From the NCBI GenBank assembly GCA_964653655.1, contig CAZZHG010000014.1, positions 1-64,000 on the forward strand: a stretch of DNA of 64,000 nucleotides, written 5' to 3'. Source of the DNA: CAZZHG01 sp964653655 (GTDB lineage: Bacteria; Bdellovibrionota; FAC87; UBA2466). Within the stretch, counting starts at the first letter, position 1. The number at the start of each line of letters is the position of its first letter. Under the pieces are notes generated by a model that made no database searches, was not told the origin of the DNA, and saw nothing but the letters and a program-made list of their open reading frames with translations. This document shows positions 16,970 through 25,504 of the stretch, piece by piece. Position numbers and translations under genes: made by a program.

Positions 16970-17874
16970 CGGTACTGGACGTACTCCCGGTACTGTTTCT
17001 CGGTGATGTATTCCTGATAAAGCATGTCTCTGAGCAGGCGATCTATGCGCCGTCTTTTCGCGCGCGTAAGATTCTTGTTCTCGTAAATCTGAAAGTAGTG
17101 GCGTCTCGGCGACGGCAACATCTGCGCAAGCAGAGCGCCTTGGGCCGCGTTGATTTCGCTCGGGTTCTTCTTGAAGAACGCACGCGAGGCGGCATTCACG
17201 CCGTATATGTCCGGCCCGAACTCGGCGATGTTGAGGTAGACCTCTAGAAGCTCGTTCTTCGTGAATTTCGCCTCTAACTTGTTGGTGAGGATGGCCTCCT
17301 GGAGTTTTCTCCAGATGGTTTTCTCGCCGGTCGTGAAGAGATTCTTCGCAAGCTGCTGGGTGATGGTGCTGGCGCCGTAGGCGGGCCGCCGCTCTTTGAT
17401 GTTCTCGGCGACGGAGTCGATCATCGCTTCCAGATTGAATCCGTTGTGCTCGAAGAAGGTGGCGTCTTCGCTCAGCACGAGACTGAACAAGAGCTCGCGG
17501 CTGATGTCCTTGATGCGAACCCATTTGTAGCGTTTGCCCTTGATCTCGAGCCGCTTATGAACGACGGCTTCCCCCATTCGCTGAAGATCGTCGGTCGTCA
17601 GCTTGTCCACGTTGGGAATCGACTTGAAGAACTTGTGGACGTAGAGGCCCACTCCGGCGCCGCCCGCGATAACGCAAAGCCCGATGCTGAAGCAAAAGAT
17701 TTTGAAGAACTTCCACGGACTCAAAAGAATGCCGAGCCCGTCGCCGAGCAGCTGGGTCGCGCGCTGGCGGGTGCGTTCGCGCGCATTCTTTACCTTGGCG
17801 GAAGCCCCTTCGCTGAAGAGCTTCCATTTCTTTTGAGTTTTGTCCTTCATTCCGCTTCCCATACTCTTCGGCAT
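16918..17874 (-). CDS. mtgA: Monofunctional peptidoglycan glycosyltransferase
   Basis: A 318-residue GT51 enzyme that polymerises lipid II into glycan strands at the outer face of the inner membrane. One membrane span is at about 58-80 (FFKIFCFSIGLCVIAGGAGV). Motif 1 (SEDATFFEHNGF) carries the catalytic Glu, motif 2 is GASTITQQLAKN and motif 3 contains RKLQEAILTNKLE; NELLEVYLN follows. No penicillin-binding domain is present, so it is the monofunctional type. The N-terminus is longer and more basic than in enteric MtgA. ATG 17874 is used; a second ATG lies eight codons downstream. Confidence 0.93.
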   Translation of the reverse strand: MPKSMGSGMKDKTQKKWKLFSEGASAKVKNARERTRQRATQLLGDGLGILLSPWKFFKIFCFSIGLCVIAGGAGVGLYVHKFFKSIPNVDKLTTDDLQRMGEAVVHKRLEIKGKRYKWVRIKDISRELLFSLVLSEDATFFEHNGFNLEAMIDSVAENIKERRPAYGASTITQQLAKNLFTTGEKTIWRKLQEAILTNKLEAKFTKNELLEVYLNIAEFGPDIYGVNAASRAFFKKNPSEINAAQGALLAQMLPSPRRHYFQIYENKNLTRAKRRRIDRLLRDMLYQEYITEKQYREYVQYRYFDDEAGARSPAARPR

Positions 17875-17924
17875 TTCCGTACAAATCCTTAAACATTTCT
17901 GCTAGCTGCGCCGATAAGGAGGCG

Positions 17925-19388
17925 ATGGGGCAACCTCGATTTCAACACGACGCCACGGCGGAAAAGAGAGGCCTGGATAGGACTCCTGGAACGGAGCTCC
18001 TCATTCCACTGCGCTTTCGCTTGCGCCTCAAAGACGAGACCTATCCGGCCGAGGCCCTGAACTATCATTTCAAAGGAGCCTGCCTTCGCGTCGACAAAGA
18101 GGCCGCGCGCCATCTGAAAACAGCGCGGTTCAGCCAAGTGGGGCTCGATTTCTATCACGGCAATAAATGTCTGCGCCGCTTCATCCCGTTCAGAATCGCC
18201 TGGGAGAGCCTCGATGCGAATGGACTCATCGGCGTCGAGTTCATGGTGCCGATCAGTTCTTTTCTCCAGCGCCCGGATCGATTTCCCAGCCACCCACATT
18301 TCCCTCCGGTCGTAACGGCGAGAGACCCGTTCAATGCGAATCGTCTGCTTTACGGGAAAGTTCTGAACCTTTCCGCGAACGGAATGCTTCTTCTATCGTC
18401 GCTGACGAACCGTCACCTCATGCCGGGTCTCGTTCTCGAAGGCGCCACTCTGAGCTTCCCGGGGAGCAAACCGGTCACCGTGGATCTGAGAATCGCAAAT
18501 CTTCGCCACGACGAAACGGCGGACGGCATGCAGATAGGCGTCGCCTTCCAAGACTGTCCCAAAGTAGTAAGAGACGCGCTGTCCAGATACCTCTCTTTGC
18601 TTTCCCCGATGACGAAAAATCCGGGCCGGCTTGCCAAGCTCGCTGAGAACGGACTGCTGTCGAAGCAACTACGCGAAGGACTCTCCTTCCGGCCCGTGGC
18701 CACCGACGGCGAGTACGAGGAAGTCTTGAAACTGCGGTTCCTTGCTTACGCCGCCCATGGAAAAGTTCCTGAGGGGGCAACCTGGCGGCAGCAAGGCGAA
18801 GGCAGGGATAGAGAGGGCCTGCTTATCGGGTCCTTCCTCAACGGACAGCTCGTCGCCTGCATGGAGATCCGATTTGGGGCGGGCCCCCTTCCCTTGAAGA
18901 CCCTGGCCCTCATTGGGCGAAGCGATGTTCCGGGCGTCGATCTCAAGAATGTCGTCGAGGTGAATCGCCTTGCCATTCATCCTTCGGTTCAAGGATCAGA
19001 CATAGTTCTCGGCCTTTTTCAGCTCGTTCACGCCATCCTCGTGAATCGAGGAGGCCTGGACATTCTCATCATGGCGACGGACAAACTGAGCTCGCTCTAT
19101 GAGGGAATCGGAGCGAAGTCCTACGGCATCCGAATTCCGCATCCATTCTTAAAGGGAGAGCATTTAAACCTGCTCGTTCTAAGGAAAGACGTCTACTTGA
19201 AGGCGAAGGGTTTGAACGCCCTCACCTGGATTCACATCTATCGCCAAACTCACAGAGAGTACGAAAAAGTTGGACTGGTGAAGAGGATGAAACTCGGGCC
19301 GATTCGCATGGTGGAAGCGGCCGCCTTCGGTCTGATTCGAATGGTACAAAAGGTCAATAAGCGTATAAAGCGGCGGCGTAGCGCCTAG
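17925..19388 (+). CDS. PilZ-PilZ-acyltransferase (GNAT-like) fusion
   Basis: A 487-residue cytosolic protein. Two PilZ-like domains occupy about 20-115 and 125-225. The second has the NxSxxG motif (NLSANG, 148-153), while the first is degenerate (NYHFKG); a clear RxxxR is not seen, so cyclic-di-GMP binding is uncertain. From about 250 to 410 there is a GNAT-type fold resembling long-chain N-acyl amino acid synthases (VEVNRLAIHP, then LSSLYEGIGAKSYG). The C-terminal 60 residues are basic and amphipathic. AAGGAGG ends only two bases before the ATG, unusually close. The stop shares CTAG with the convergent cyclase gene. Confidence 0.78.
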   Translation: MGQPRFQHDATAEKRGLDRTPGTELLIPLRFRLRLKDETYPAEALNYHFKGACLRVDKEAARHLKTARFSQVGLDFYHGNKCLRRFIPFRIAWESLDANGLIGVEFMVPISSFLQRPDRFPSHPHFPPVVTARDPFNANRLLYGKVLNLSANGMLLLSSLTNRHLMPGLVLEGATLSFPGSKPVTVDLRIANLRHDETADGMQIGVAFQDCPKVVRDALSRYLSLLSPMTKNPGRLAKLAENGLLSKQLREGLSFRPVATDGEYEEVLKLRFLAYAAHGKVPEGATWRQQGEGRDREGLLIGSFLNGQLVACMEIRFGAGPLPLKTLALIGRSDVPGVDLKNVVEVNRLAIHPSVQGSDIVLGLFQLVHAILVNRGGLDILIMATDKLSSLYEGIGAKSYGIRIPHPFLKGEHLNLLVLRKDVYLKAKGLNALTWIHIYRQTHREYEKVGLVKRMKLGPIRMVEAAAFGLIRMVQKVNKRIKRRRSA

Positions 19389-21565
19389 GCACTTTGCTTC
19401 AGAGGAATCTCCAAGTTAGCGAACTCCGCTTCCCGCCGGCTAAGACGCTCCAAAATCTCGCGTATCCCGTGCCCTTGGCGCTTCGCCCATTCCTCGGCCG
19501 AAGCCGCGTCGATGAAACAGGTCTCGATGCCTTTATCTCGTCCCCGGATCGAAACACTGCCGATGCTCTCGGCGGACACGTTGAGAGAAGCGGACTCCAG
19601 CGTGGCCTTCGTAACGAGGATAACCCCGCGCCACGCCGACTCGGTCTTCTCCCGATACTTCTTGGAGAGTTCCTGCAGCCGAGCCGCGACGTTCACCGTG
19701 TCGCCGACCGCGGTGTAGTCCAGCTTTCGATCGCAACCCATATTGCCGACGACGGCGGGCCCCGAATGAATTCCGATTCCAACCGCGGCCGCTCCGAATC
19801 CGCGCGCAAGAAACTCCTCATCGAGTTTCTTAAGGTCCGCGAGAGTGAAGAGCGCGGAAATCAGACCAGCCCGATTGAAGGCGGCGGTCCGGTTCACATC
19901 CATCGGGAAGAAAGCGTTGATTCCATCTCCCACCAGCTTATCGATGATCCCGCCCGCCTCGGCAATCCGTTCGGTCACGTAGCTCGTGTAGAAATGCATC
20001 ATCTCCACGACTTTTTCGGGCGGGAGATTTTCGCAGCGGCTGGTGAAGTCGCGCAGGTCGACAAACAGAGAGCTCACGGTATTTGATTTGGGAGCCAGCG
20101 TGCCGGTTTGAGGTGCAAGATTCTGAATTCCCTCGAGCACCATCGCCGGCACGTACTTTTGGAAAAGAGTACGCAGGTTCTTTTCCGTGTCGAAGTTGCG
20201 AGCGCGCTGGAAGGAAAGCGACAGAAGCTGACAGATATTCTCGATCATGTTCCTGTCGTCTTCGTTCAGACTCCTGTCTTCAGCCGTGGAGCCGACCACC
20301 AGCAAGCCGTATTTTTCATCTTTGTCCTGGATCGGAGAAACGATGAGCGCCTGTACGCCCAGGAGATCGATTAGGGCTTGGTTTCGTTCTTTCAACTGAC
20401 GCTTGAAATGACCGACGTCGAATACCGCCCGCGTCGTTCCCGATTCCAGAATGTTGGCGAAGAGCTGAGGGTTATCCTTGTCCGCCGGATATTTGAGGGA
20501 AAGCGAAAAGATCTTGTCCTTGTCTTTTCCGAAACCGTTCGCCTCCGCGGTGTACAGGGTCTTTCGATCCGGCGAGAGAAGAAGAATGATCGAACGGGAG
20601 TACCGGAACCTCATATCCAGCTCCGAGAGACACAGCTGGAGAACGTCCTTCGGAACTACCGTCTCCCCGAGCTTTTCGGAGAGCCCTCTCAGCAAAAGAG
20701 ACTCGTTATATTTCCGATCCAGTTTGATGTAGTTTTCGTGAAGTTCCTGCGCGCGGTTCCGGCTCTGTTCGTTGTACTGCCGGATGTATTTCAGGACCGA
20801 ATAGTAACGTCGTCCAATCGAATAGGACGCCACAAGCAGGCCGTATGACAAACCGAAGAGAGCCTTGACCGGAGTGGTCCAGTTACCTTGGCCGCCAAAC
20901 TTGTGCAGCGCCAAAAATCCCAGCCCGCCTATTCCCAGCAACCGGCCGATTCCGAAAACCTTCCTCTTCCAGAACCCGGAAGAGTCGTACTTCACGTCGA
21001 ACTCGCAAACCTCATCGCCCTTGTGGATGCACTTGGTGTGAAGAACGGAAATCTTGTCGAGCCCAAAGAACCGATCCGTAGCGGACAACATTCCGACGGT
21101 GTTCGCACACACGTCGACGTGAGCCGTAATCGCCCCTTTGGGTTTGACGTGGTAGCGAAAGGAACCAGGTCCCCATTTTCTCAGTTTGATTTGGTTGACG
21201 TTGTTATAGCGCCCGTACTGGCTCGGCACGGCCAGATAGAACAGCGCCGGAACCAACAGAGCTTCGTTGATGGCGTACTCGACCGGATTGATCACTTCGG
21301 GACTGATCGAAAATCTTCCGAATTTCTCAGCAAGAGATTTATCCCCCGTGAGAGAGACGAGGCGCTCCATCAGGTCCCGCAGGAAGCGATCGGATACCCA
21401 GTTGTCGTCCGCCAGCAGAAAATCGAGAGGCATGCCCAGCTCGCGGCACACCTCTTCAAACAAAGTCTTGTCATGAAACTTGGCGATGAACTGGTACTGC
21501 GCGCGAAATAGCCGAGTGCTGTAATGCGTTTCGCGGTAGTAGGCTGGTACAGTGCCCTTCGTCAT
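19385..21565 (-). CDS. Class III adenylate cyclase with V4R-like and GAF domains
   Basis: A 726-residue signalling enzyme. The N-terminal domain (about 1-195) resembles V4R/haem-NO-like sensor domains and ends with the Cys pair CIHKGDEVC (179-187). Two hydrophobic segments follow (203-221 and 234-251), then a GAF domain (about 300-455) and the cyclase domain (about 495-690). Metal-binding Asp503 (FVD) and Asp547 (VGD), Lys543 and Asp616 (KLDYT) for adenine, and Asn625 and Arg629 for transition-state binding are all present, which predicts active ATP cyclisation. Its product would be cAMP. The ligand sensed is unknown. Confidence 0.9.
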   Translation of the reverse strand: MTKGTVPAYYRETHYSTRLFRAQYQFIAKFHDKTLFEEVCRELGMPLDFLLADDNWVSDRFLRDLMERLVSLTGDKSLAEKFGRFSISPEVINPVEYAINEALLVPALFYLAVPSQYGRYNNVNQIKLRKWGPGSFRYHVKPKGAITAHVDVCANTVGMLSATDRFFGLDKISVLHTKCIHKGDEVCEFDVKYDSSGFWKRKVFGIGRLLGIGGLGFLALHKFGGQGNWTTPVKALFGLSYGLLVASYSIGRRYYSVLKYIRQYNEQSRNRAQELHENYIKLDRKYNESLLLRGLSEKLGETVVPKDVLQLCLSELDMRFRYSRSIILLLSPDRKTLYTAEANGFGKDKDKIFSLSLKYPADKDNPQLFANILESGTTRAVFDVGHFKRQLKERNQALIDLLGVQALIVSPIQDKDEKYGLLVVGSTAEDRSLNEDDRNMIENICQLLSLSFQRARNFDTEKNLRTLFQKYVPAMVLEGIQNLAPQTGTLAPKSNTVSSLFVDLRDFTSRCENLPPEKVVEMMHFYTSYVTERIAEAGGIIDKLVGDGINAFFPMDVNRTAAFNRAGLISALFTLADLKKLDEEFLARGFGAAAVGIGIHSGPAVVGNMGCDRKLDYTAVGDTVNVAARLQELSKKYREKTESAWRGVILVTKATLESASLNVSAESIGSVSIRGRDKGIETCFIDAASAEEWAKRQGHGIREILERLSRREAEFANLEIPLKQSA

Positions 21566-21667
21566 CTTGTATCTTATCGGAATTTAGGGGCAAAACCTTC
21601 ATTCCCAACTCCGGGGCTCTAAAGTCTTTGCTCAAGGATTCCGAAAAGCCTCAGGAACCAGTAGGGA

Positions 21668-22360
21668 GTGAGGCCCGACTTGCTTTCCCAGCGCATAGCA
21701 TTCACAACGCCGGACGACAGCTTCGACGAAGTAGCCGAAGTAATTCGCGGGGTAACGCGCGAATTCCCTAGCAATCCGCTGTGCCGCCGTCTCGAGGAGG
21801 GAACCTTCACCATGAAGGACTACCACTCGATCCTGCGTGCCCTCTTCCACCAGGTGTATGCTTCGTCCGGTTCCTTTTCTCTCGCCGCGGCAAACTGTCC
21901 GCCCCACCACACCGATATTCGCGATTATCTGATCAAGCATTCGGAAGAGGAAAAGACCCACTGGACCTGGATCCTGAATGATCTGAAGAAGACGGGCTAC
22001 AAAGGCACGGATCCCAGGACGGAATTCCCTTCGACCTCGACTCAGGCCTATATCGCTTTCAACCACTATGTTTCGACATATCATCCGATAGCGAGACTCG
22101 GAATCGCCCTGATGCTTGAATCGGTGGGAGCGGCATTTGGAAAACGCTACGGAGAAAAGCTGGTGAAGACCCTGAGCCTGACCCCGGCGCAAGTCGTCTT
22201 CTTTTTCGGACACGGCGATACCGACGTCGGACACACCGAAGAAATCTGGCAGATGATCAAGAACGCCACGCTGACTCCCCCCGAGATCGGCTGGATCTGC
22301 CACGCCATTCGAGTGGCCTCGAAGCTCTACCAGCAAATTTACGAGGAAGCCGCCCGGTGA
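21668..22360 (+). CDS. Haem-oxygenase-like diiron oxidase/oxygenase (HDO/CADD-like)
   Basis: A 230-residue, all-helical protein of the TenA/CADD/haem-oxygenase-like fold. EEEKTHW (93-99) supplies His98, Glu151 lies in MLESVG, and HGDTDVGH (182-189) gives His182, Asp186 and His189 with exactly the H-x3-D-x2-H spacing of the diiron site in CADD-type enzymes. The first Glu ligand is less clear (Glu93-95 or His91). Known relatives are non-haem diiron oxygenases or self-sacrificing enzymes; the substrate here is unknown. GTG 21668 has almost no spacing to AGGGAG; TTG 21680 is an alternative start. Its stop overlaps the next gene in GTGA. Confidence 0.78.
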   Translation: MRPDLLSQRIAFTTPDDSFDEVAEVIRGVTREFPSNPLCRRLEEGTFTMKDYHSILRALFHQVYASSGSFSLAAANCPPHHTDIRDYLIKHSEEEKTHWTWILNDLKKTGYKGTDPRTEFPSTSTQAYIAFNHYVSTYHPIARLGIALMLESVGAAFGKRYGEKLVKTLSLTPAQVVFFFGHGDTDVGHTEEIWQMIKNATLTPPEIGWICHAIRVASKLYQQIYEEAAR

Positions 22361-22911
22361 TCTGGAACATGCTCCTGGTCGCCGCTTGTCTCGTGACGTT
22401 CGGCAGCTCGGGCTGGGCGCTGAAGAAGTTCTTCGTGGTTCCCAAGGAAGGCCTCCCGAAAGCTATGCGCGCTTTGGAGCTCGTCGGGACTCCCGCGGTT
22501 TTCGTCAATCTGTGGGCGCTGGCCACGCAGCCGATTCAGCCCCCCGCCGCTCTGGTGGGTCTTGCGCTTTTCGCTCTTGGCTCGTCGATATTCTGGTGGG
22601 CCCTGAAAACGAACCGCCGCAACCCGCTCAACATTGCCTTCACCGAATCGCAGCCTTCGCACTTTGTGAGCGAAGGACCTTACCGTTACGTAAGGCACCC
22701 CTTCTATGCTTCCTACATCTTCGCGTGGTTCGCCGGCCCAGTCGCCACGCAGATCTGGTGGCTCTTTCTGCCCGCAATCCTTTTCATCCCCGTCTACTAC
22801 CGCGCGGCCAGAATGGAAGAGGGCTACTTCTCCAAATCCCCGCTCGCCGACAAATACCGCGCCTACCGAAAGCGGACCGGTATGTTCCTGCCCAGACTAT
22901 TCCCCAGATAA
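22357..22911 (+). CDS. Isoprenylcysteine carboxyl methyltransferase-family membrane protein
   Basis: A 184-residue inner-membrane protein with about five spans and the ICMT/PEMT signature: GPYRYVRHPFYASYI (about 107-121), where the RHPxY motif binds S-adenosylmethionine, then a C-terminal Glu-rich helix (MEEGYF, KYRAYRKRTGMFLP). Such proteins methylate lipids or small hydrophobic compounds. It begins at GTG 22357, overlapping the stop of the diiron protein by four bases, so the two form a strict pair and may act on the same compound. The natural substrate cannot be read from the sequence. Confidence 0.85.
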   Translation: MIWNMLLVAACLVTFGSSGWALKKFFVVPKEGLPKAMRALELVGTPAVFVNLWALATQPIQPPAALVGLALFALGSSIFWWALKTNRRNPLNIAFTESQPSHFVSEGPYRYVRHPFYASYIFAWFAGPVATQIWWLFLPAILFIPVYYRAARMEEGYFSKSPLADKYRAYRKRTGMFLPRLFPR

Positions 22912-22990
22912 GCCCTAGTCCTACCCGGATTTTTCAGTGGAACAGCTGATAACGCCAACTCCACTTCGCCCAAGGCGACCATTCGGCCCA

Positions 22991-22999
22991 TGCTAGAAT
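22991..22999 (+). promoter_or_regulatory. Possible extended -10 promoter for the protease gene
   Basis: TGCTAGAAT is an extended -10 (TG, one base, TAGAAT at 22994-22999). No clear -35 is seen. It lies 79 bases before ATG 23078 in the 166-base gap after the methyltransferase gene. GGAGG seven to eleven bases upstream of the ATG is a standard ribosome-binding site. Confidence 0.4.
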
Positions 23000-23077
23000 C
23001 GAGCTTGTCAGGTAAAGTTCTAAGCTCGCTTCACAGCTCTTTTTCCCAAGAAATTTAGATTCCCTTTCGGAGGCCTT

Positions 23078-24775
23078 ATGCAAAAGACCCTTGCGGGTTT
23101 GTTTTCACTCCTTTGCGCGTTCTTCGCCTTTTCGGGCCAGAACGCCGCGGCAGGTTCACGGCTCATCAACGGTACGCCCGTTCCCGCCGGAACCTGGAAG
23201 GAGGTCGTGCGCATCCGATCCGACGGGGCAGGCTGCACCGCGACGGTAGTGGGGCCTCGCGCCATCATCACCGCCGCTCACTGCGCGAAAACGGGCGGCA
23301 CCGCCACCTTTACCATCGACGGCGTGAACTACAGCGCCGTCATGACCCGCAGCCCGGTTTATCCGGGACAGGATCATGACGTTTCGCTCGGTATCGTCAC
23401 TCCCGAGATCAAGGGAATCACGCCGGCTTCCATTGGCGGTGCGGCGACGACCGGAACGGGCATCACGCTTCTCGGCTACGGCTGCATCAACGCCGGCGGC
23501 GGCGGCGGCAACGACGGAATTCTCCGCATGGGCGACTCCGCCATCGTCGAGTTCGCGGGCTTCGACATGGTCAGCCGCAAAGCGGGCGGCGCGGCCCTCT
23601 GCTTCGGCGACTCGGGCGGCCCGGCGTTCGTGACCGTCGGCGGAAAGAAATTGCTCCTCGGCATCAACTCCAAAGGCAACATCCAGGACACGAACTACAA
23701 CGCCCGTCTCGATCACGACGAGAGCAAGAAGTTTCTGCAGAACTACACGACCCAAAACAACCTCCAGATTTGCGGCGTGAACTTGAACTGCGGTGGCATC
23801 GATCCCGTGGATCCGGCTCCCACCTGCACGCTCTCCGCGTCTCCCTCCACCATTAAGGTCGGCGAGAGCACGACGATCGGAATCGTGGTTTCGGGCAAGG
23901 CGACCTCCGCGAAGATCAACAACAAGACGGTCACCTTCCCGACGGGTTCCACGACGGAAGTCGGCACCTCCGTGGGCACCTTCTCGGTGCAAGGCGAAGT
24001 CACCGGCCCCGGCGGCACGACCACTTGTTCGGCGAGCTACAACGTTCAGAACGGCCCCGGCCCCACGGCCCCGTCCTGCACGCTGACCGCGACTCCTTCG
24101 ACCATCAAGAAGGGGGAATCGGTCACGCTCGAAATCAACGTGGTCGGCTCAGCTACTTCCGCCATGATCGAAGGCTCCTCGGTTTCCATCCCGAAGGGAC
24201 AGAAGATCGTTCAGGGCACGAGCGCAGGCGTCTTCACCGCTTCGGCGAACGCCACGGGCGCGGGCGGAACGGGAAGTTGCACGGCGACCTACGAGGTAAC
24301 CGACGGTGAAGACCCGGTCGATCCCTCGGCTCCGAACTTCTCGATCGTTCCGTCTTACTGCGGACAGAACACGCTCACCGTAACGAAAGTCACGAAGGTG
24401 TGTCTTGCGGTGGTGAAGAAGGATGCCTCGGTCGGCGCGGTCCGCGTCGCTCAGGCGCTTCTCGTCAGCTACTACAACGATCAAAACCAGGAAGTGAAAG
24501 AAGTGCTCCCGATCATCGCCGTCGCCCAGCGGCCCAAGAATCCCGGCGAGACGTCGACGAAAGAGGATCTGACCGTGTACACGAACACGCTGATCCCCGC
24601 GAGCAATTACCTGGTGATGGACACGCGTAAGGCGGTCCTGACGAAGTACAACGGAACGACGCCGGTCGCGGTCGAAGGCCGCACGTCGACCGGCAAGTAC
24701 TTCATCGTCGAGCAGCTCACGCTGCCCGGCGTGGTCCACACGCCGACGGTCACCGCCGGCTATTACAACTACTGA
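23078..24775 (+). CDS. Secreted trypsin-like serine protease with tandem Ig-like repeats
   Basis: A 565-residue protein with a signal peptide (about 1-25), then an S1 protease domain (about 29-230) with no visible pro-region beyond the mature start RLINGTPV. The triad is visible: His in ITAAHC (about 68), Asp in DHDVSLG and Ser in GDSGGPA. Two copies of an 84-residue repeat start at Cys250 (CTLSASPSTIKVGES) and Cys334 (CTLTATPSTIKKGES); each looks like an Ig-like or PKD-like domain. A further C-terminal domain of about 150 residues ends the protein. It is likely exported and may act on surface or prey proteins; the target is unknown. Confidence 0.88.
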   Translation: MQKTLAGLFSLLCAFFAFSGQNAAAGSRLINGTPVPAGTWKEVVRIRSDGAGCTATVVGPRAIITAAHCAKTGGTATFTIDGVNYSAVMTRSPVYPGQDHDVSLGIVTPEIKGITPASIGGAATTGTGITLLGYGCINAGGGGGNDGILRMGDSAIVEFAGFDMVSRKAGGAALCFGDSGGPAFVTVGGKKLLLGINSKGNIQDTNYNARLDHDESKKFLQNYTTQNNLQICGVNLNCGGIDPVDPAPTCTLSASPSTIKVGESTTIGIVVSGKATSAKINNKTVTFPTGSTTEVGTSVGTFSVQGEVTGPGGTTTCSASYNVQNGPGPTAPSCTLTATPSTIKKGESVTLEINVVGSATSAMIEGSSVSIPKGQKIVQGTSAGVFTASANATGAGGTGSCTATYEVTDGEDPVDPSAPNFSIVPSYCGQNTLTVTKVTKVCLAVVKKDASVGAVRVAQALLVSYYNDQNQEVKEVLPIIAVAQRPKNPGETSTKEDLTVYTNTLIPASNYLVMDTRKAVLTKYNGTTPVAVEGRTSTGKYFIVEQLTLPGVVHTPTVTAGYYNY

Positions 24776-25410
24776 CCCGACTTCTTGAGATTGTGAATGG
24801 CGTCACCGTTCGCTTCCGCCCAGCTCTTGCGGGTGTGGATGCGCTCACGGTACTCGACCAAGTTCGGCCAAGTGGTGCGCTGATCGGCGCGGGTTCCCCG
24901 CAGCATGTTCAGCGCGACCCCGATGGAGCAGTCCACGAGACTGAAGTCGGAGCCTAGAATGAAGGGCTGCTTGGCGAAAACCTTCTCCAGACCATCCAGA
25001 GTATCCTTTAAGGCCTCGAGCGCCGCCGCCGTCCGATCGGGATTGGGCTCGGGCCGGCCGAGAACCGGCGTCACGACGTCGGCCCACCAGATCCGTCCGC
25101 AGAAATAGCTGAGGTCGCAGCTTTCGAAAAACAGCCACTGAAGCGCCAAGGCATCCTGATTCTTGGGCCAAAGGGCTTTGCCGTACTCCCGCCCCAGGTA
25201 CGCGAGAATCGCGTTCGATTCCCGGAGCGTCAGATTGCCGTCCTGAAGGACGGGAACCTGCCCGAAGGGGTTCACCCGCAGGAAGCTTTCGAGGCGCTGC
25301 TCGCCCTGAAACAAATTCACGGTGGATTTCTCGTAGGGAAGACCAAGCTCCGCCAGAGCGAGTCTCACCTTTAGAGGGTTCGGACTGGAATCGAAATTAT
25401 AGAGCTTCAT
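24769..25410 (-). CDS. Glutathione S-transferase family protein
   Basis: A 213-residue cytosolic GST. The thioredoxin-like half (about 1-78) contains NPFGQVPVLQDG (47-58) with the cis-Pro and RESNAILAYLG (64-74), the glutathione-binding segment. The helical C-terminal half contains SDFSLVDCSIG (about 155-165), with the usual N-capping Asp. The N-terminal DSSPNPLKVRL suggests a beta- or phi-like class with Ser at the catalytic position. Substrate unknown. Its last seven bases overlap the convergent protease gene. Confidence 0.92.
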   Translation of the reverse strand: MKLYNFDSSPNPLKVRLALAELGLPYEKSTVNLFQGEQRLESFLRVNPFGQVPVLQDGNLTLRESNAILAYLGREYGKALWPKNQDALALQWLFFESCDLSYFCGRIWWADVVTPVLGRPEPNPDRTAAALEALKDTLDGLEKVFAKQPFILGSDFSLVDCSIGVALNMLRGTRADQRTTWPNLVEYRERIHTRKSWAEANGDAIHNLKKSGQ

Positions 25411-25504
25411 GGGCCATTTGATTACCCCAAGCCCAAGTGATTCGCCAACTTGACTCTTCGCTCACTGAAACCGAGAGTTACCCTTTTAAGGAAGGGCAAT
25501 TCTA

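Noticed and set aside
15992..17524. 510-residue minus-strand open frame
   Set aside because: Overlaps the Gly-rich protein and mtgA in another frame and is Arg/Ala/Gly-rich without any motif.
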